The translations under genes were made by a program, and so were the position numbers. The notes under the pieces were generated by a model that worked only from the letters and a program-made list of their open reading frames with translations, was not told the origin of the DNA and made no database searches. Of a DNA stretch of 64,000 nt, positions 43,354 to 51,745 are shown piece by piece. How positions within the stretch are numbered: the first letter of the stretch is position 1; each line of letters opens with the position of its first letter. Origin of the DNA: Xanthomonas euvesicatoria pv. euvesicatoria (GTDB lineage: Bacteria > Pseudomonadota > Gammaproteobacteria > Xanthomonadales > Xanthomonadaceae); NCBI RefSeq assembly GCF_020880415.1, contig NZ_JAJIUJ010000049.1, forward strand, positions 1-64,000. The letters run 5' to 3'.

Positions 43354-45194
43354 CGGACGACCTCGTTACGTTCGAGCGTGCACAGCACGGTTTCGGTAAA
43401 GGAATTCAGCGATGCCTGGCGGGCGAAGACATGCCGCAGCACCGAGGCGAGCAGGTAGACGCCCTGCCCTTCGAACGCGGCGTCGTCGCAGGTCAAGGTG
43501 ATCTCCAGCCCGCGGCCATAGGTGGCCGGGCCCGGCACCGGAATGCGGCGCACGATCGGGCGTGAGGCAATGCGGCGCACGCCCTCGACCTGGCGCCGCG
43601 CCGCGGCATCGTGCGGGTCGTGGTAGAGCGTGAGCATCTCGCGCACTGCGGTGGCGCCGTCGTCGCCGGCCTCCAGCAGCGAGAGATAGTTCAACTGAAG
43701 ATGGCTGATCAGGCGCCAGCGGGTATCGCCGGCGGTCACGCCCGAGCGCGGTCGCGTTGGACCGGCCACGCAGCGGATCGCCGCCACCGGGCCGCCATCG
43801 TCCAGCACGAAGTCGGTGCTGGATTTGCCCACCGGCATATGCAGCGGCAGATCGCGGTTGCTGCACCACAGCTGCATGCCCAATTGCCGCAGCTGATGCG
43901 GATACGGCGCCTGATCGCCATCGACCAGCGACAGGAACACTTCGCTGCCGACGTAGCTCGAGCGCGGCCCGGTGCGGCGTTGCCCGGTCGACAGCCGCCG
44001 CGGCTGACGCCGCAGCGCATAAAACGCCGAGCGCCGCTCATGCCAGCTACGCGGCTGCGCGCCATAGAACGGCTCGAAACGCTGCATCGGCGTATTGCCA
44101 TCGCCGAAGCCCTCGACCTGCTCCACGCCATGGATCTCGAAGTCCATCGGCCGCGTGCGGTCGGCCAGCACATGATGCTCGCAGATGCCGGGCTGCAGAT
44201 GGATGCGATCGCCGCGCCTGGGGAACAGGTTGATGGCCGGGGTGCAATGCAGGCGGAAATTGCTCGCATCCACGGCATTGTCGAGCCGTTCGACGGCACG
44301 ATCGAACCACACCACAATCTCGAACTCGGTGCACGCCGCGCGCGGCAGCACCTGTGCCAGGCCATCGAAGGCGGCGAACAGGAAGCGCTCTGGGCAAGCG
44401 AAGTATTCCTGCAACAGACGATAGCCGCTGAAGGAGCGCTCACTGCGCGGCAGCAATGCCTGCTCATCGTCGAAGCCCTGTGGCTGCAGATGCTCGGGGC
44501 CGAAGTTGCGACTGAGCACCTGCCCATCCGCGGCGCGGGCACGCACCACGAATCCCAACGCATTGGCATGCAGTTGCTCATAGAGGCTGCCGGCCAGTCC
44601 GTCGGCGCCGGTGATGAAGATCGGCAGTGTGTCCAGCGCCAGCATGTCCAGACGCAGCCCGGCATTCACAGTGAAAACCAACCGCAGGCCGGCGCGCGCG
44701 CGCGACTCGACCGGCACGCCAAGCGTGGCCAGCGCCGCCGGCGAGGCCAGGTAGCTGGCGGCGGTCAGACGCAGCGGCCACAGCGTCACCGCATGCGCCG
44801 TACGATACTCGCAGGCCGTGCGGTCGCCGTGCCCGATCAACGAGCGCAGCGCGCTGCCACGCGGCACAAGATGCCCCGCCGGACCGATGCCCTCGCCCTG
44901 CTCCGGTTGCAGCTCCACCACGGCCATCGACGGCACCGGCGACAGGAAGTGCGGATACAGCATGTCCATCAGGTGCTGGGCGAATACCGGTTGCTGTGCC
45001 TCCAATTCGAGTTGCACGCGCGCGGACAGGAACGCGAACCCTTCCAGCAGGCGTTCGACATACGGGTCGGCGCACTCGATGCCGCTCATGCCGAGCCGGC
45101 CGGCGACCTTCGGATACGCCTGCGCGAACTCCGCGCCCATCTCGCGCACATGCTGCAACTCGCGGTTGTAGTGGTGGAGCAGGCGCGGATCCAT
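43317..45194 (-). CDS. tssF: T6SS baseplate protein TssF
   Basis: 625 residues. The N-terminus LLHHYNRELQHVREMGAEFAQAYPKVAGRL is the TssF signature, followed by DPYVERLLEGFAFLSARVQLELE and LYPHFLSPVPSMAVVE. The C-terminal region holds RPIVRRIPVPGPATYGRGLEI. TssF is the large wedge protein of the baseplate. The tssE stop lies two bases before its ATG, and its 3' end overlaps tssG. Confidence 0.95.
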   Translation of the reverse strand: MDPRLLHHYNRELQHVREMGAEFAQAYPKVAGRLGMSGIECADPYVERLLEGFAFLSARVQLELEAQQPVFAQHLMDMLYPHFLSPVPSMAVVELQPEQGEGIGPAGHLVPRGSALRSLIGHGDRTACEYRTAHAVTLWPLRLTAASYLASPAALATLGVPVESRARAGLRLVFTVNAGLRLDMLALDTLPIFITGADGLAGSLYEQLHANALGFVVRARAADGQVLSRNFGPEHLQPQGFDDEQALLPRSERSFSGYRLLQEYFACPERFLFAAFDGLAQVLPRAACTEFEIVVWFDRAVERLDNAVDASNFRLHCTPAINLFPRRGDRIHLQPGICEHHVLADRTRPMDFEIHGVEQVEGFGDGNTPMQRFEPFYGAQPRSWHERRSAFYALRRQPRRLSTGQRRTGPRSSYVGSEVFLSLVDGDQAPYPHQLRQLGMQLWCSNRDLPLHMPVGKSSTDFVLDDGGPVAAIRCVAGPTRPRSGVTAGDTRWRLISHLQLNYLSLLEAGDDGATAVREMLTLYHDPHDAAARRQVEGVRRIASRPIVRRIPVPGPATYGRGLEITLTCDDAAFEGQGVYLLASVLRHVFARQASLNSFTETVLCTLERNEVVRWPAHLGNRPIL

Positions 45195-45196
45195 GC

Positions 45197-45700
45197 TCAG
45201 TGCGCTCCGGACGACAGACTGAAGCGACCGGTTTCCAGGTCGAGATCGGTGCGCAGATACAGCGCCAATGGCAATGGCTGCGCCCAGAGTTCGGAGTCGA
45301 TGACGAAGGACAGCGACATGCGGTCCATGCGGCCGGTATCGACCTTGGCGGTGACCTGCAGGCTGGCCGCAGCGAGCCGCGGCTCGAACGCCACGATGGC
45401 GGCGTGGATACGGTTCTGCAGCTCGACCACGTCCAGTCCGGCCAGGCGCGCGCCGGCCAGATCGGGAATGCCGTAATTGAGCACCGAGGTGGCGACATGC
45501 GGATACGCTTGCAGTGCGTCCTCATGCCAATGGCGGGTGCAGTTGAGCAACCAGGTCAGGTCGCGCATGACGCAGTCGCGCAGCTTGGCCGGACCGATCG
45601 CGCGCGCGTCGCGGCTCTCGGCCAGCTCATGCCGACGGTCGTCGATCAAACGGTCCAGCAGCGAGGGCTGCAGCCGCTCTTGTTGGGTCAGTTCGGCCAT
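45197..45700 (-). CDS. tssE: T6SS baseplate protein TssE (gp25-like)
   Basis: 167 residues from ATG 45700; a longer upstream frame overlaps tagJ and is not family-like. QPSLLDRLIDD, then LRDCVMRDLTWLLNCTRHW, SVLNYGIPDLAG and RIHAAIVAFEPRL match gp25/TssE. It is a sheath-nucleating baseplate component. The start overlaps the end of tagJ by 13 bases. Confidence 0.94.
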   Translation of the reverse strand: MAELTQQERLQPSLLDRLIDDRRHELAESRDARAIGPAKLRDCVMRDLTWLLNCTRHWHEDALQAYPHVATSVLNYGIPDLAGARLAGLDVVELQNRIHAAIVAFEPRLAAASLQVTAKVDTGRMDRMSLSFVIDSELWAQPLPLALYLRTDLDLETGRFSLSSGAH

Positions 45701-46527
45701 GGCGCTGCCACCGCGGCGGTGTCGAATGCAATATGGCGAATATCGAGCAAGGGGTAGTCGTCTTCGCTGCCGGCCAGCAGGCGTTGCCCCAGACCGCAGG
45801 CAGACAGGTCTTCGCCCTGCCAGGTGATGCGCTTGCCGAGACGGATCGCGCCGTCGTCGCTGTGGTGGCTGCCGGGGTAACGACAAGGCACCACGCCACG
45901 GCTGTGCGTGCCGTCGCGCCATTGAATTTCCACCGATTGCCACAGCATGTCGCGCAGACTGCCAGGCACCTCGAAACGCAGGCTGCGCAGTTGGGCGAAC
46001 GGCAGCCAGGCGTAGCCCGCTTCGAGGATGACCTCCAGGCAAGGCCCAAACCGTGGATCGGCGTCCGCCAACCAGTCGAAACGTTCGCCATCGACGTGCC
46101 CCGCGATGGCATCGGCTTGAGTCAGCGCCAGCGCACGCCGTCGTGCGGCCTGCGCTGGCTCGCCGTCGCGATCGTGTTGCAATGCCTGCAGCAGATCGTG
46201 TTGCCACTGCGGTACCTGACCAGGCATCAGTGGCATCATCCGACCGGCCAGCACCTGCTCGCGCTCACGTTCGGCGTCGAGAATGCACGCATACGCGCCA
46301 GCCACGCCGATCCAGGCCTGATCCAGGTCTGCCGCCAGCAGCAACTGCTGCCGCGCCCGCTCCCAGTCGCCCACCACGGCCAGCAGTTGGAACAAGCCGA
46401 TGCGCGCTTGGGCATCGGCCGGGCATTGCCGCACCCACTCCTTGGCGGTGGCCAACGAGGCCTCGGGATTGTCTGCCTTGATCAGGCGGGCGCAGGCATG
46501 TTCGGGATGGACGGTGGACATCGACAT
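45688..46527 (-). CDS. tagJ: T6SS accessory protein TagJ (ImpE)
   Basis: 279 residues from ATG 46527, which has GGAG 7 bases upstream. TPR-like helices open the protein (ARLIKADNPEASLATAKEWVRQ, PADAQARIGLFQLLAVVGDWERA). The ImpE domain follows with DADPRFGPCLEVI, YAWLPFAQLRSL and SLRDMLWQSVEIQW. TagJ binds TssB and helps recruit ClpV in systems of the P. aeruginosa H1 kind. It lies between hcp and tssE. Confidence 0.92.
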   Translation of the reverse strand: MSMSTVHPEHACARLIKADNPEASLATAKEWVRQCPADAQARIGLFQLLAVVGDWERARQQLLLAADLDQAWIGVAGAYACILDAEREREQVLAGRMMPLMPGQVPQWQHDLLQALQHDRDGEPAQAARRRALALTQADAIAGHVDGERFDWLADADPRFGPCLEVILEAGYAWLPFAQLRSLRFEVPGSLRDMLWQSVEIQWRDGTHSRGVVPCRYPGSHHSDDGAIRLGKRITWQGEDLSACGLGQRLLAGSEDDYPLLDIRHIAFDTAAVAAPWPN

Positions 46528-46553
46528 TGGCGCTCCGGTCGGACTGCGTTGGC

Positions 46554-47057
46554 TCAGGACTTCTTCACTTCCTGCATGTTGAAGGTGAAGTCCTTGGTGC
46601 CGCCCTGCTTCTTGCCCTTGTCGTCCTGCGGCTGGAACGAGTACTTGAACTTGCCGAAATGCAGCGTCACGTTTTCGGTCAGACGATCTTCGCCACCGCT
46701 GCCGCCGGTGGACACCGAGGTGATCATCACGCCCTCGCTCAGCTCGATGGTGACGTAGTCGGTCTGCTCGCCGGTGGCGTTGGTCACGTACAACGTGGCC
46801 GAATCCACACGCGCACCCGTGCAGCAAGCATTGAGCAAGGCGTTGGAGCAGCTGTCGACGTACTTGGTGACGGAAATATCCTGCACGTTGGCCTTGCCGC
46901 CGGCCGCATAGCCGGCGCCGGTGTGCAGGTTGCCGGTGTTGCTGGTGCCCCATGACCAGGCAATGATCGGCACTTCGTCCTTGTGCTTGGAATGGTTGGA
47001 CGCGCCCTTGATCTCGACGTCGCCCGAGCCGAATTTGAGATGCATATCGAAAGCCAT
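46554..47057 (-). CDS. hcp: T6SS tube protein Hcp
   Basis: 167 residues. The start MAFDMHLKFGSGDVEIKG and the later VQDISVTKYVD and DYVTIELSEGVMITSVSTGG motifs are typical of Hcp1-like proteins. GGAG lies 7 bases before the ATG. Hcp hexamers form the inner tube and carry effectors. The gaps around it (99 bases to tssC, 26 to tagJ) are larger than others in the operon, perhaps allowing separate expression. Confidence 0.95.
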   Translation of the reverse strand: MAFDMHLKFGSGDVEIKGASNHSKHKDEVPIIAWSWGTSNTGNLHTGAGYAAGGKANVQDISVTKYVDSCSNALLNACCTGARVDSATLYVTNATGEQTDYVTIELSEGVMITSVSTGGSGGEDRLTENVTLHFGKFKYSFQPQDDKGKKQGGTKDFTFNMQEVKKS

Positions 47058-47156
47058 GGAACTTCTCCAGTGGTGGGTGGTGCAGGAAAGGGAGAGCCGA
47101 CCCGGCGGCTATGCCAGCCGCAGGTCGTTAGTGTTGAAAGCCAAGCCTGAAAGCGG

Positions 47157-48662
47157 TCAGGCGGCTTGCGCCGATGGCAAGCGCGAGACCAGGCGTAGCG
47201 ATACCGTCAGGCCTTCGAGCTGGTAATGCGGGCGCAGGTAGAATTTGGAGGTGTAGTAACCGGGGTTACCCTCGACCTCTTCGACCACCACTTCGGCGGC
47301 GGCCAAGGGCTTGCGTGCCTTGGTTTCTTCGCTGGAATTGGCCGGGTCGCCGTCGACGTAGTTCATCACCCAATCGGTCAACCAGCTCTGCATTTGCTGG
47401 CGCGTGCTGAACGAGCCGATCTTGTCGCGCACGATGCACTTGAGGTAGTGGGCGAAACGGCAGCAGGCGAACATATACGGCAGCCGTGCGCTCAGCGCTG
47501 CGTTGGCGGTGGCATCCGGGTCGTCGTACTCCTCGGGCTTGCCCAGCGACTGTGCACCGATGAAGGCGGCCATGTCGGTGTTCTTGCGATGCACCAGCGG
47601 CATCAGGCCCATCTTGTCCAGTTCCGCCGAACGGCGGTCGGTGATGGCGACCTCGGTCGGGCACTTCATGTCCACACCGCCGTCGTCGGCCGGGAAGGTG
47701 TGCGTCGGCAGGCCTTCCACCGCCCCACCCGACTCCACGCCGCGAATGCGCGTGCACCAACCGTACTGCTTGAACGAGCGGTTGATGTTGACCGCCATCG
47801 CATAGGCCGCGTTCTGCCAGGTGTAGCGCGACGAATCGGCGCCCTGGGTGTCTTCTTCGAAGTCGAACGCTTCCACCGGATCGGTCTTGGCGCCGTAAGG
47901 CAGCCGTGCCAGCGTGCGTGGCATGGCCAGCGCCAAGTATTTGGCATCCTCGCTCTGGCGCAACGACCGCCATGCCGCGTAATCGGGTGTGGAAAAAATC
48001 TTGGCCAGATCGCGCGGGTTGGAGAGCTCGCTCCAGCTTTCCATCCCCATCAGTCCGGGACCCGCAGCGGCGATGAAGGGCGCATGCGAGGCGGCCGCAA
48101 TCTGGCTGATGCCGCGTAACGTGTCGACATCCTGCGGGCTGTGGTCGAAGTGGTAATCGCCGATCAGGCAGCCATACGGTTCGCCACCCAGCTGACCATA
48201 CTCGGCTTCGTAGATCTTCTTGAACACCGGGCTTTGGTCCCAGGCGGTGCCCTTGAAGCGCTTGAGGTTCTTGGCGAGCTCCTTCTTGGACACGTTGAGC
48301 ACGCGGATCTTCAACTGCGTGTCCGATTCGGTATTGCTCACCAGATAATGCAGGCCGCGCCATGCACCCTCCAGCGCCTGGAAGTGCGGTGCGTGCAGGA
48401 TGAGGTTGAGTTGCTCGGTGATCTTGCGGTCGATCTCGGCAACATACGCATTGATGGTCTGCGCGAGATCGTCGCTGATGATGTCGCTGCGTTCCAGCAC
48501 CTGTTCGGCCAGGGTGCGCACAGCCAACCGCACTTCTTCGCCGGCGCGTTCGCTGCGTGGACGGAATTCGCGAGTCAGCAGCGCCGCAAAGTCGTCGGAT
48601 TGACTGGTTAGCGGCTGGGCATCGGCAAGGTCTTGGGTAGCGGAAGAATTCTGGGTCGCCAT
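47157..48662 (-). CDS. tssC: T6SS sheath large subunit TssC (VipB)
   Basis: 501 residues from ATG 48662. Motifs include AEIDRKITEQLNLILHAP, FQALEGAWRGLHYLV, GEPYGCLIGDYHFDH and the conserved RFAHYLKCIVRDKIGSF. The C-terminal YYTSKFYLRPHYQLEGLTVSLRLVSRLP is the TssC ending. With TssB it forms the contractile sheath. ATG 48674 is an alternative that would overlap the tssB stop. Confidence 0.96.
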   Translation of the reverse strand: MATQNSSATQDLADAQPLTSQSDDFAALLTREFRPRSERAGEEVRLAVRTLAEQVLERSDIISDDLAQTINAYVAEIDRKITEQLNLILHAPHFQALEGAWRGLHYLVSNTESDTQLKIRVLNVSKKELAKNLKRFKGTAWDQSPVFKKIYEAEYGQLGGEPYGCLIGDYHFDHSPQDVDTLRGISQIAAASHAPFIAAAGPGLMGMESWSELSNPRDLAKIFSTPDYAAWRSLRQSEDAKYLALAMPRTLARLPYGAKTDPVEAFDFEEDTQGADSSRYTWQNAAYAMAVNINRSFKQYGWCTRIRGVESGGAVEGLPTHTFPADDGGVDMKCPTEVAITDRRSAELDKMGLMPLVHRKNTDMAAFIGAQSLGKPEEYDDPDATANAALSARLPYMFACCRFAHYLKCIVRDKIGSFSTRQQMQSWLTDWVMNYVDGDPANSSEETKARKPLAAAEVVVEEVEGNPGYYTSKFYLRPHYQLEGLTVSLRLVSRLPSAQAA

Positions 48663-48666
48663 GGGG

Positions 48667-49173
48667 TTACTCATCCGTCGACTTGGGGGCCGCGACCAGC
48701 GAGCGCAGCAAGGTGGGATCCTTGATCGCATCGGCGATCAAGCGCTCGGCGCCGGCCTTTCCGTCGAGATACGTGCCCAGATTGGCCAGTTGGGTACGCG
48801 CTTCCAGCAGCTCGGCCAGCGGTGCCACCGTTTTCACCACGGCGGTGGGCGAAAAATCGTCCAGGCTGTCGAAGGTGATATCGACAGGTAATTCGCCGCT
48901 GCCGGTGAGGGTGTTGGAAACGCTCATTGCCACCCGCGGTTGCATGGCACGCAGCCGGCTGTCGAAATTATCGATATCGATTTCCACTGCATCGCGTGCT
49001 TCCAGCGCCGGCAGGTTTTCTGTATTGGCGCCGGACAGGTCCGACAACACACCCATGACGAACGGAACCTGCACCTTCTTCTGCGAGCCGTAGATCTCGA
49101 CGTCGTATTCGATCTGCACGCGAGGCGCGCGATTCCTGGCAATGAACTTCTGACTGCTGCTGCGAACGGACAT
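48667..49173 (-). CDS. tssB: T6SS sheath small subunit TssB (VipA)
   Basis: 168 residues from ATG 49173, with GGAGG 5 bases upstream; longer starts lack such a site. RAPRVQIEYDVEIYGSQKK and VPFVMGVLSDLSG are the TssB signature, followed by DITFDSLDDFSP. It is the first gene of the long minus-strand T6SS operon, so the main promoter should lie above 49173. I see no sigma-54 or PIP site there. Confidence 0.95.
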   Translation of the reverse strand: MSVRSSSQKFIARNRAPRVQIEYDVEIYGSQKKVQVPFVMGVLSDLSGANTENLPALEARDAVEIDIDNFDSRLRAMQPRVAMSVSNTLTGSGELPVDITFDSLDDFSPTAVVKTVAPLAELLEARTQLANLGTYLDGKAGAERLIADAIKDPTLLRSLVAAPKSTDE

Positions 49174-49416
49174 GCGGCCTCCGATGATCTGCGTGGTTGC
49201 TGGACGCTGCGGTTGCAGCGGCCGTGTGGCAAAGGCGTATCCCTTGCACCGGATGTGCATCGTGTGCGTTGCCGTCGGCGGAATGAAATCGAACGCCGGG
49301 ATGGCAGGTATGGGTGTGCGTGATGGGCTTTCCCGCAGGATCCAATGACAACCACAGCGCACGCCGGCGGAGCACTCGAATGCGCTGGCTTCTTCCGTGC
49401 GGCATCCAATCGCTGG

Positions 49417-49539
49417 CTAGCCGCTGCCCATTGCGTCAAGCGGCGAGGCAATCCCCACGGCCACGCATTCGTTCAGGTAATCGCAGTCCGCGCAGCCTTC
49501 GATGGGAGTCGGATCTTGCGCACAGCGAATCGCTGGCAT
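49417..49539 (-). CDS. Candidate 40-residue Cys-rich small protein
   Basis: An ATG at 49539 opens a 40-codon frame. The peptide has Cys6, Cys16, Cys19 and Cys25 (GCADCDYLNEC), like a small zinc-binding motif. A weak GGAA lies before the ATG. I do not recognise it; it could be chance, but four regularly placed Cys residues in a 40-residue frame upstream of tssB are notable. Confidence 0.33.
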   Translation of the reverse strand: MPAIRCAQDPTPIEGCADCDYLNECVAVGIASPLDAMGSG

Positions 49540-49648
49540 ATTTCCGAGATGGACACGCGTGGCACGCGCCGTGGTTAGACCGTGCGAGCAGGCGGCACGA
49601 TGCGAGCATGCGTCATGGCATGGCGGCGAAGACGCTGATCACGCTGCG

Positions 49649-49686
49649 CCATGTCCGCTTGCCTGCATGCAGGCAAGCGGACATGG
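49649..49686. repeat. Perfect 38-bp palindrome
   Basis: The left arm CCATGTCCGCTTGCCTGCA (19 bases) is followed with no spacer by its exact reverse complement. It lies between the T6SS operon head and the metalloprotease gene. It may be a transcription terminator-like hairpin, an operator, or a mobile-element scar; there is no T-run. Confidence 0.85.
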
Positions 49687-49856
49687 AACTGGGCATCAAG
49701 ATGATCAGTGCACTATTGCGGGGCAGATAGCTTCAATCGGATGCGTGCATAGGTGCCATACGACCTCACCTCGTGCCGCCTAGGCTACGATCTACGGGCA
49801 CTACATCACTTGTCCGCTACATACGGATGCAACACCGTCTCTGTCGGGTGCCTCTC

Positions 49857-50819
49857 ATGTCTGATTTGCCGAACTACACGTCTGGCCCATTGGCAGGTTG
49901 CCTGTTGGCGTCTTTATTGATGTGTGCGAATGTCGGTTGGGCTGGCGCACCCGCGCCGGTCTCGGCTACACCACCGAAGGCGGACGTCGATCTGTCCAGC
50001 ACGTCCTTGCGCGCGCGGGTCCAGCCTGCACACGAAGACAGCCTGAGCGCCTTCTCTGGTATCGATCAGCGCGCACGGGTGCATCAGCTAAGCGACCGCG
50101 AGTGGGCCTTGGTCGAACGCGCGATTGACGCATTGCCTGCGTTGCACCGTCAGATCCTGCAACAGCGTCTGGCGCGACTGAGCTTCGTTGATGCGCCCTG
50201 GAGTCCGGGTACGGCATTGACACGCGAGTACGACGGCGCCGATGGCAAACCGCTCTTCGAGATTACCGTGCGTGGAGATGTCCTCGACACCTCGCTCAGC
50301 GCCTTTCTCACCGGCAAGGATGCCCGCCTCTTCACTACAGACGCGTCGGGATATCGCATTCAACTGGATGCAGGGGCGGTTCCTGCTCTGGAGTATCTGC
50401 TGCTGCACGAAGCAACTCACGTCGTCGACAGCACCTTGAAGATCACCGCCGACGGCGGCCCTTTCCGCGAGATATGGACCGACTACCGCAGCTTGGCCGC
50501 TCCACTCGATCGCGGCCCGCTTGCGTCCTCCGTCTACCGGCGCAAACCAGCTCAGCCCCTGTCACAGGCACCGATGCTTTATCGGGCTCTGGCCGAATCT
50601 CCATTTGTGTCGTTGTACTCCACCGCTTCGGCAGGCGAAGACTTTGCGGAGCTTATCGCCTGGCGCGAGCTATCGCAGAGTTTCGGTGTCGGATTAACGA
50701 TCTGGATACGCGACAGCTCCGGCAATGTCGTTGCGCGGTTCGACCCACTCGCCTCGACATCGGTCCAAGCGCGCATGGCCAAGGCAAATGCGCTCCTCAT
50801 GAAGCTAGAGCGGCCGTGA
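49857..50819 (+). CDS. Secreted HEATH-motif metalloprotease-like protein
   Basis: About 320 residues from ATG 49857; the frame is open upstream, so earlier starts are possible. An N-terminal export signal is likely (LAGCLLASLLMCANVGWAGA, with a Cys that may be a lipobox). LLLHEATHVVDS holds a HExxH zinc site: H184, E185, H188. A further ligand may be in GEDFAELIAWRE. The arrangement fits a zincin-type peptidase of unknown substrate in the envelope or outside. It is divergent from tssB across ~680 bases; it may or may not be regulated with the T6SS. Confidence 0.7.
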   Translation: MSDLPNYTSGPLAGCLLASLLMCANVGWAGAPAPVSATPPKADVDLSSTSLRARVQPAHEDSLSAFSGIDQRARVHQLSDREWALVERAIDALPALHRQILQQRLARLSFVDAPWSPGTALTREYDGADGKPLFEITVRGDVLDTSLSAFLTGKDARLFTTDASGYRIQLDAGAVPALEYLLLHEATHVVDSTLKITADGGPFREIWTDYRSLAAPLDRGPLASSVYRRKPAQPLSQAPMLYRALAESPFVSLYSTASAGEDFAELIAWRELSQSFGVGLTIWIRDSSGNVVARFDPLASTSVQARMAKANALLMKLERP

Positions 50820-50843
50820 GGCTTTGACCCATCTAACTTAGGA

Positions 50844-51014
50844 GATGGCAAATGGCCGCTGCTGCTGAGCTGGATGCCGGTCATCGGTGACCCGTTCACG
50901 CTCGCCGCCGGGGTCATGCGCGAGCCGCTGCGTGCGGTGGTGCCTCTGCTGGTCGTTGCCAAGACCGCACGCTATGCCGTGGTTGCATGGGCGACGCTTG
51001 CGGTTGCGCGATGA
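50844..51014 (+). pseudogene. YqaA-family membrane protein, C-terminal remnant
   Basis: The frame reads DGKWPLLLSWMPVIGDPFTLAAG, then MREPLRAVVPLLVVAKTARY to a stop at 51012-51014. LLSWxPVIGDPLTxAAG is the YqaA/SNARE-like membrane protein signature. No N-terminal part or in-frame start is present upstream, where the metalloprotease gene ends 24 bases earlier. It is a truncated relic. Confidence 0.65.
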
Positions 51015-51148
51015 CTGCCTGCCGTTGCTGATGCTGATGACCCGAAAGCGCCAGATTCCAGTGCCCACGAGCGCTTAACGCGAACCGCATATGCTGTCGG
51101 CGCTGCAGGGTAGCTGCAGCGCATGAGCGACACGACAAAGGAGATTGT

Positions 51149-51427
51149 ATGAAGCAGCTACAGACGATGATCCTGGCTGGTTGCCTGATGGGGCTAAGCT
51201 CGATGGCCTACGCCGAAGTTGCCAACCTGACCAACAGCGCCGAAGGCGCCAATCGCGATGCAGGCATCGCGGCGGTGAAGAAGAAATTGCAGGAAGCCTG
51301 CACATCGCGCAACGGCACGCCGGATCTCGGCTCGTTTGAAGTGGTGTTCGAGAAGACCAGCAAGAATCCGGATGTTCCCAAGCCGTATTATGTCGACGGC
51401 AAACTCAAGTGCGATCTGCCGCAGTAA
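51149..51427 (+). CDS. Small exported protein, unknown
   Basis: 92 residues. AAGGAG lies 6 bases upstream of the ATG. The signal peptide (MKQLQTMILAGCLMGLSSMAYA) ends in AYA for cleavage. The mature ~70 residues have a Cys pair (ACTSRNG, KCDLPQ) that could form a disulfide. I do not recognise the family. A strong terminator follows 58 bases after the stop. Confidence 0.75.
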   Translation: MKQLQTMILAGCLMGLSSMAYAEVANLTNSAEGANRDAGIAAVKKKLQEACTSRNGTPDLGSFEVVFEKTSKNPDVPKPYYVDGKLKCDLPQ

Positions 51428-51484
51428 GTCTGGTTTCGATTGCTTGCACCGCAATATTGACTCACTGCAACGCGCAACTGGACT

Positions 51485-51516
51485 GGCGCCCCTTCTGTAG
51501 TGGGGGCGCCTTTTTC
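51485..51516 (+). terminator. Rho-independent terminator after the small exported protein gene
   Basis: GGCGCCCC at 51485-51492 pairs with GGGGCGCC at 51503-51510, with a 10-base loop and a run of five T directly after. It ends the plus-strand transcript. Confidence 0.85.
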
Positions 51517-51745
51517 ATGATCTTGAAATGCGGGACATGCGCCAGACGCTTTCTCGTTGCCACCAGGACAATCACAGGCCGTTCTACAATGTTCTTGGCT
51601 GAAATGGCCAATGCATGCGTGCAGAGAATGCGCGGCCATTGACCAGAGGTACGTGCTGCGATCCTCTGCCTGCAGTCCTCCAAGAGCAGATTCTTCCTGG
51701 ATGGATGGCCGCCCTGCCCGCGCGTCGTCTCGGGTGGTTGCGGTC

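Noticed and set aside
47145-47162. Hairpin GCCTGA-N6-TCAGGC at the end of tssC as a terminator
   Set aside because: The 6-bp stem overlaps the tssC stop, has no T-run, and the operon continues into hcp.
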